Source of the DNA: Cyanobacteria bacterium RUI128
Lineage (GTDB): Bacteria; Cyanobacteriota; Vampirovibrionia; Gastranaerophilales; Gastranaerophilaceae
Direction of reading: 5' to 3'
Assembly (NCBI GenBank): GCA_024695725.1
Contig: JAILHQ010000132.1
Location: forward strand, 1-19,867
Length of the DNA: 19,867 nucleotides
Under the pieces are notes generated by a model, which searched no databases, was not told where the DNA came from, and worked only from the letters and a program-made list of their open reading frames with translations. Within the stretch, counting starts at the first letter, position 1. Each line of letters starts with the position of its first letter. Made by a program: the position numbers and the translations under genes. Of this stretch, positions 16,319-19,867 are shown piece by piece.

Positions 16319-17425
16319 TTAGTTAAACAATGACAAACATTTGTCTTTAGTATCCAGTGCAATGTTACGTGCTTGTTTTTCTTTTATACCAATATTTTTC
16401 GCAACTGTCAAAATATCCTCTAAGCTTGGATTTTTACCTTCGCCGTTGATTGTTGTTGCGTGTTCTCCGTTAAATGATGAACTATATGTTAAATCATACG
16501 CAGGAGATAGATCCCATTCTTTTTTATTTTCATCATACAAAAATGAGAAATTCTTTGAATGGTCATCTCTGTTGTGCGCAAAAACATTGAAACACATTAA
16601 CCTGTATAGTTGCTCAACGTCTTGATAATTTTTTGTTAATTCAAGTGTCAATTTCATCAAAATATTATAATCAAGATTTGGTAAACGATGGCTTGTTTCT
16701 AATAATCCGCTGACAGAAACCATGTGTATTTTTTTGCCATTTTCCCTATCGAATCGCTTTATGCCGAAATATCCCGAGCAAATTTTTGAATTAAAGAGTT
16801 TTGTTTCACTCATCTTTATTCCGCAATCCTTGGCTACCAGCGAATATTTATATTCCTGTTCACCAATATTTTTAGGGTCTTGAGATGACGGGAATTTTAT
16901 TATCCAATCTTCACCATTGATTTTTGTTAAAATTTTCGGCCTTGCACCACCTGAAGAGCCACCCAATTTAAAAAGCTCATCAAGATTGTCAGAATTTTGA
17001 GATTCTAATATTTTTGAACATTCTTGCGCAAGTTTGTCATAATCAGATTCTTCTTGTGAAGTTTCAAATTTATGTTCGGGTTTGTATGTTAAAGCCCCCA
17101 TTCCGCTTTCTTGCACAACTGCAAGTCGGTTTAAATTATCAATTTCTCTCGGGTTGATTTTGTTTTTTAATAGTAACCTATCAACAAGCAGCCTTCCCCA
17201 ACCATCCGGTAAGCTGTCGTTAAAAACACCAAATAACCCGTCAAATGGTTCATATTTGGGTAAATATACCTTTTTTTGTAACGGCAGACTGAATGGCGAG
17301 ATGCTAAAACCTGTGGCAAGCCATTCGCTATCATATTCAAACGCAACTAATCTATCTGGAGTCTTAGCTAAAGTTCCGACTAATCTGTCATTATAAAAAA
17401 CCTTCAGATATTTATAATTATCCAT
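16319..17425 (-). CDS. hipA: HipA-family toxin kinase
   Basis: 368 residues. HipA is a serine/threonine kinase; E. coli HipA phosphorylates glutamyl-tRNA synthetase, which stalls translation and leads to persistence. Visible parts: N-terminal couple-HipA domain (1-115), glycine-rich P-loop GGSSGGARPK (155-164), ATP-contacting Lys in IIKFPS (K177), catalytic RDDHSKN (286-292; D287 and N292 match E. coli D309 and N314), and metal-binding SPAYDL (D311, matching D332). All key residues are present, so it is probably active. It is shorter than E. coli HipA (440). It begins 12 nt after the hipB stop with AGGGG inside an 8-bp tandem repeat as the ribosome site. Its target is not readable. Confidence 0.9.
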   Translation of the reverse strand: MDNYKYLKVFYNDRLVGTLAKTPDRLVAFEYDSEWLATGFSISPFSLPLQKKVYLPKYEPFDGLFGVFNDSLPDGWGRLLVDRLLLKNKINPREIDNLNRLAVVQESGMGALTYKPEHKFETSQEESDYDKLAQECSKILESQNSDNLDELFKLGGSSGGARPKILTKINGEDWIIKFPSSQDPKNIGEQEYKYSLVAKDCGIKMSETKLFNSKICSGYFGIKRFDRENGKKIHMVSVSGLLETSHRLPNLDYNILMKLTLELTKNYQDVEQLYRLMCFNVFAHNRDDHSKNFSFLYDENKKEWDLSPAYDLTYSSSFNGEHATTINGEGKNPSLEDILTVAKNIGIKEKQARNIALDTKDKCLSLFN

Positions 17426-17428
17426 ATA

Positions 17429-17452
17429 TTTACCCCTTTACCCCTTTACCCC
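17429..17452 (-). repeat. 8-bp tandem repeat GGGGTAAA x3 at the hipB-hipA junction
   Basis: Three exact copies on the minus strand. The first two encode the end of HipB (V-K-G) and its TAA stop; the third contains the AGGGG that serves hipA as ribosome site, 7 nt before its ATG. Gain or loss of one unit would shift the HipB frame at its tail and move the hipA ribosome site. Confidence 0.8.
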
Positions 17453-17728
17453 TCCATTTATAACCTCGTCAATTGAAGTGTAAGTTTTTGTAGTAAATAG
17501 ATTTTCTATATCATTATCTAAATCGAGAGCTATTGCAATTTTTATAAAAGATTGAAGCGAAATTTCGTATTTTGTTTCAAATCTTTTAATGCTGCCTAAA
17601 CTAACACCTGATTTTTGCGCCAATACTTCTTGCGAAATTTTTAATTTTTTTCGATGCGCTTTAATTTTATCAGCTAAAATGTTCGCAATTTCATTAGGAG
17701 TTTTTTGATTTAAAAATTTATCATTCAT
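17438..17728 (-). CDS. hipB: HipB-like XRE antitoxin
   Basis: 96 residues with an XRE/Cro-type helix-turn-helix at about 18-75 (KLKISQEVLAQKSGVSLGSI, FETKYEISLQSFIKIAIAL). It is upstream of hipA, as expected for the antitoxin that binds HipA and represses the operon. The short C-terminal tail (INGGVKG) is partly encoded by the GGGGTAAA tandem repeat. A consensus promoter overlaps its start and places transcription at the ATG itself, so the mRNA is probably leaderless, in line with the lack of a Shine-Dalgarno site. The module is more AT-rich than the genes to its left, in keeping with horizontal gain. Confidence 0.85.
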   Translation of the reverse strand: MNDKFLNQKTPNEIANILADKIKAHRKKLKISQEVLAQKSGVSLGSIKRFETKYEISLQSFIKIAIALDLDNDIENLFTTKTYTSIDEVINGGVKG

Positions 17729-17781
17729 AGATAATATATTAACCTATTTTAACAAAAATGTCAATAAATAGATAATATATT
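17727..17781 (-). promoter_or_regulatory. hipBA promoter with two direct-repeat operators
   Basis: Minus-strand TTGACA (17759-17764), 17-nt spacer, TAATAT (17736-17741). A 14-bp sequence, AATATATTATCTAT, occurs twice exactly: at 17727-17740 over the -10 and start codon, and at 17768-17781 just upstream of the -35. The copies are 41 bp apart, about four helical turns, and are good candidates for HipB binding sites. Confidence 0.7.
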
Positions 17782-17908
17782 GTCTAATATTAAAATTGTG
17801 AAAACCGACATCAAGATTTCATTATGATGTATTTTTAGGGGTAAATTTTTTCAACTTTTGACAAAATTTTCTAAGAAAAATTTCGTATGTCTTCCCCTAT
17901 GTCCGTAT

Positions 17909-17946
17909 TTGACACAAGGTTAGTTTAATATATTATTGTGATAATA
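17909..17946 (+). promoter_or_regulatory. Promoter and possible operator of the membrane protein-DUF4186 operon
   Basis: TTGACA (17909-17914), 16-nt spacer, TATTAT (17931-17936). The -10 is the left arm of an inverted repeat TATTAT-TGTG-ATAATA (17931-17946), which could be a repressor site. Confidence 0.6.
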
Positions 17947-17965
17947 TAAAACTACTGGAGGTACT

Positions 17966-18793
17966 ATGGAAAACACGGAAGTCAAAGAAATAAAAAAATT
18001 TAATAAAGCTAATTTGCCATTTTTTATTGCATTAGGAATGTTTATAGGATTATTAGTTCTACCTATTATTGCATTCATTTTTTATGCAATTTGTTTTAGT
18101 ATTAATTCTAATTTAGCAGCGATTCCATCGGGTGGTGTTTTAATATTTGGTTTGATAGCAGTACCGTCAATTCCTTTGCTATGTATAATAGGCTTAATCC
18201 TTCAAATTCTGCACAAAGAAAAAAATAGGTTTGATAAGATTATGCTTGCACTAAATTCAGTAGCAATTTTAATTATGGTTCTTTTGGTTATATTTGCTTA
18301 TATAGCTTTTCCTAACGCTCTTGTAAAAGATGAAGATGTTAAAGCTCAAATAGACACAGAGTTTGCTACTTTAAACAAAGAGTATCAACCAGTTTTGGAT
18401 TATCTTGCTATGTATAAAAAGAAAAATGGTGTCTATCCTGACAAAATTGATGAAAAAGTATTACCAAAATCTAAAACATTTGATAAATATGAATACCATG
18501 CTGCTCCAGATAAAAAAGGTTACTGGTTAGAAGTATATCCAATAAACGCACCAATAGAATTTTATTACAATGATGAATACGACAATGGCTATGAGTACTA
18601 TAAAGGTACGGGAACAATTGACTCGGCTTTCACTAATTACAATTACTATGAAATTGATAAAAAGTGGCACGCAGTACATCAAGACTTGGTAACAAGACAT
18701 AGCAGATTTGTAAAAAACAAAGCCGAAAGAGATACTGACGTGTATTTTAAAGACAATATAGATAAGTATAATTTTAATGCAGACAAGAAATAA
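17966..18793 (+). CDS. Membrane protein with pilin-like extracellular tail
   Basis: 275 residues. Three hydrophobic segments (about 17-45, 55-80 and 90-115) are followed by a soluble domain of about 160 residues. The start of that domain, LAMYKKKNGVYPDKIDEKVL, resembles the post-helix part of type II/IV pseudopilins (chain length-YP-D-L pattern), but there is no prepilin peptidase site and the three helices rule out a true pilin. The tail is rich in Tyr, Asp and Lys. GGAGG lies 4 nt before the ATG. The stop (TAATG) overlaps the ATG of the second DUF4186 gene by one base, so the two are translated together. Function unknown. Confidence 0.75.
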   Translation: MENTEVKEIKKFNKANLPFFIALGMFIGLLVLPIIAFIFYAICFSINSNLAAIPSGGVLIFGLIAVPSIPLLCIIGLILQILHKEKNRFDKIMLALNSVAILIMVLLVIFAYIAFPNALVKDEDVKAQIDTEFATLNKEYQPVLDYLAMYKKKNGVYPDKIDEKVLPKSKTFDKYEYHAAPDKKGYWLEVYPINAPIEFYYNDEYDNGYEYYKGTGTIDSAFTNYNYYEIDKKWHAVHQDLVTRHSRFVKNKAERDTDVYFKDNIDKYNFNADKK

Positions 18794-19134
18794 TGGATAT
18801 TTTGGATAAATTAGCAAAATCAAAATTCAGAAGCAGATTTAAACTGCGAGCAAAAGAGCTTGAATATATCAAAGACAAAGGTCTTGATACAATCTATTCT
18901 CATGCCTGCGATTTCATTCGTGATAGAGTAGCTCCGGCTGAACCTGTGAATGATGGCAAACAAACTCCAATGCGAGGACATCCGGTTTTTATTGCACAAC
19001 ACGCAACCGCTACCTGCTGCAGAAGGTGTATTGAAAAATGGCACAAATTCCCCCAACACAGAGAACTAACTGCAACCGAACAAGAATATCTTGTTTCTGT
19101 AATTATGGAATGGATAAAGAGGCAAATTTCATAA
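18793..19134 (+). CDS. DUF4186 protein, full-length copy
   Basis: 113 residues, the normal length for DUF4186, with the diagnostic MRGHPVFIAQHATATCCRRC and EKWHKFP motifs and an intact C-terminal helix (EYLVSVIMEWIKRQ). Relative to the copy at 16003 the protein is about 82% identical, but silent positions differ widely, so the duplication is not recent, or the copies were acquired separately. Its ATG overlaps the stop of the membrane protein (TAATG) and has no ribosome site of its own. The family has no known function; conserved His and Cys suggest a metal site. Confidence 0.88.
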   Translation: MDILDKLAKSKFRSRFKLRAKELEYIKDKGLDTIYSHACDFIRDRVAPAEPVNDGKQTPMRGHPVFIAQHATATCCRRCIEKWHKFPQHRELTATEQEYLVSVIMEWIKRQIS

Positions 19135-19255
19135 AAATTTATCAGAGAGTTTTGAACAAATTATCTTTTCAATTTGAACTGTCTATTTATATTCGCTAAA
19201 CTGCTTTTAAATTAGTATAAATCTATGCATTTTAACACACAACTTTACAAAAAAG

Positions 19256-19306
19256 TATCAGTAACTTTGAGAGTGAATTATCAGAAGGTATGAGAGTTTG
19301 TATCAG
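19256..19306 (+). repeat. Direct repeats TATCAG-N-GAGAGT at 22-23-bp spacing
   Basis: TATCAG at 19256, 19279 and 19301, with GAGAGT 13 nt into the first two units. A compressed relative (TATCAGAGAGTTTT) lies at 19140. The spacing of about two helical turns resembles multiple protein-binding sites. No replication or regulatory gene is adjacent. Confidence 0.45.
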
Positions 19307-19307
19307 C

Positions 19308-19412
19308 GGATTTGCGGACGGAATGAGCAAAGCGAACTCCGGATAGCGAGGAAATTGAGCATACTTGAACCAAAGGTTCAATTGCGAAACTTTCCGAGCG
19401 TGGAGCAAATCC
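19308..19412. repeat. 105-nt imperfect inverted repeat
   Basis: Outer arms GGATTTGC (19308-19315) and GCAAATCC (19405-19412), a partly paired middle (CTCCGG...GAGGAAA with TTTCCGAGC...GGAG), and a perfect central hairpin TTGAACC-AAA-GGTTCAA (19365-19381). It is much GC-richer than its flanks. It could be a small non-autonomous element, a structured RNA or a dispersed repeat. An 87-codon minus-strand frame across it has no ribosome site or recognisable domain. Confidence 0.55.
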
Positions 19413-19487
19413 AAGACGGGAGTTTTGAAATTCTTCCCCCTAATTGCACGCAAAATTGATTGTATTTGACTTGAATTATGACAAATT

Positions 19488-19520
19488 TTAATCAAATAAT
19501 GATAAATTTTTGTTTTTAAA
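19488..19520 (-). pseudogene. Probable remnant of a second hipA 3' end
   Basis: Plus-strand 19478-19519 aligns without gaps to 16309-16350, the end of hipA and its flank: 34 of 42 bases match and 7 of the 8 differences are transitions. In the hipA frame it reads KNKNLSLFD-stop against KDKCLSLFN-stop. The frame is soon closed upstream. Like the intact hipA, it points towards a DUF4186 gene. The match is short and AT-rich, so chance is not excluded. Confidence 0.35.
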
Positions 19521-19639
19521 ATTTAAAAAAAATTATGTACTGACAATTTATATAGTGATTGTATGCACGATATATAATTTAATTGCAAGCCTTTTGTACG
19601 GATTTATAAAATCTTAATATCCTTTTGTTTTCAATAGTA

Positions 19640-19668
19640 TTGACAAATTATTTTTTGTGCATTACAAT
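19640..19668 (+). promoter_or_regulatory. Promoter of adhE
   Basis: TTGACA (19640-19645), 17-nt spacer, TACAAT (19663-19668), giving a start near 19675 and a leader of about 35 nt with AAAAGGAG before the ATG. Confidence 0.7.
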
Positions 19669-19710
19669 TTTAATTAAGGAATTAAATCACTATTAAAAAG
19701 GAGATATATT

Positions 19711-19867
19711 ATGCCAAAAGTATTGGAAAAAGAAGAAAAGAAAAGCTCGAAACCAACTGGATTAGTTGATAATGTAGAAGCTTTAAACGATTTATTAGAC
19801 AGAGTAAAAAAAGCACAAGAAGAATACTCAAAGTTCTCTCAGGAAGATGTTGACAGAATATTCAAAG
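19711..19867 (+). CDS. adhE: AdhE start (bifunctional aldehyde/alcohol dehydrogenase), partial
   Basis: The first 52 residues are present and the gene runs off the window. After a charged lead (MPKVLEKEEKKSS), the segment NVEALNDLLDRVKKAQEEYS followed by KFSQEDVDRIFK matches the first helix of AdhE proteins (V-eL-L-RVKkAQ-y-fsQE-VDkIF). AdhE converts acetyl-CoA to acetaldehyde and then ethanol, regenerating NAD+ in fermentation, and forms filaments called spirosomes. A single-function CoA-acylating aldehyde dehydrogenase is the main alternative, because only the N-terminus is visible. AAAAGGAGATATATT before the ATG supports this start, and a consensus promoter lies 42 nt upstream. Confidence 0.75.
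   Translation, partial: MPKVLEKEEKKSSKPTGLVDNVEALNDLLDRVKKAQEEYSKFSQEDVDRIFK

Noticed and set aside
19232..19495. 87-codon minus-strand ORF in the gap before adhE
   Set aside because: It runs across the long inverted repeat and direct repeats, has no ribosome site and no recognisable domain; its frame looks accidental.
19651..19680. Rex operator (TTGT-N5-ACAA) at the adhE promoter
   Set aside because: The half-sites are only four bases and too close together compared with the usual Rex site of about 18-20 bp.

Overview
The window comes from an AT-rich bacterium with a two-membrane envelope: it carries a giant AsmA/TamB-like protein, a secreted protein that looks like an outer-membrane barrel, and an apparent fermentative AdhE. 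The mix of short secreted proteins, a zf-trcl-type zinc ribbon, DUF4186, a TMEM43-family protein and an AdhE start would fit an uncultured non-photosynthetic cyanobacterial relative (Melainabacteria/Gastranaerophilales type). That placement is inference; there is no rRNA or other marker gene here to test it.

Layout. 1-5408: intergenic repeats, a 1461-residue AsmA-like protein (+) and, convergent with it by 1 nt, a putative outer-membrane protein (-). 5471-8236: tRNA-Cys, a PHP-domain phosphoesterase and a TPR protein, all on the minus strand; the two proteins are 16 nt apart and probably one operon. 8330-9932: a possible micro-ORF, a double zinc-ribbon protein (+), a strange Ser/Gly/Cys-rich protein (-) converging on a shared terminator, an orphan plus-strand terminator and a small secreted protein (-). 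9933-10409: a gene-free mosaic of tandem G-run repeats, other repeats and hairpins, then a promoter and a structured leader for a 1061-residue SWIM+SNF2 helicase (10410-13595). 13658-14773: TMEM43-family membrane protein (-). 14964-16299: operon of an LprI-like envelope protein, a free-standing FtsX-extracellular-domain-like protein and a C-terminally short DUF4186 protein. 16319-17728: a HipBA toxin-antitoxin pair (-). 17966-19134: a membrane protein translationally coupled to a second, full-length DUF4186 protein. 19135-19710: gene-free, with spaced direct repeats, a 105-nt inverted repeat and what looks like the tail of a second hipA. 19711-end: start of adhE.

The most unusual part is the right end. 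Two DUF4186 paralogues (about 82% identical in protein) each sit last in a small operon behind a membrane-anchored protein, and each is followed by sequence matching the 3' end of hipA in the convergent orientation. One hipA is intact and the other is reduced to a tail. This suggests an old duplication of a DUF4186-HipBA block. Other points of interest are the GGGGTAAA-type motif, which is scattered between genes and tandemly amplified in two places, several genes whose -10 box lies directly against the start codon (probable leaderless mRNAs), and the Ser/Gly/Cys-rich protein with a duplicated ETAGSVA motif.
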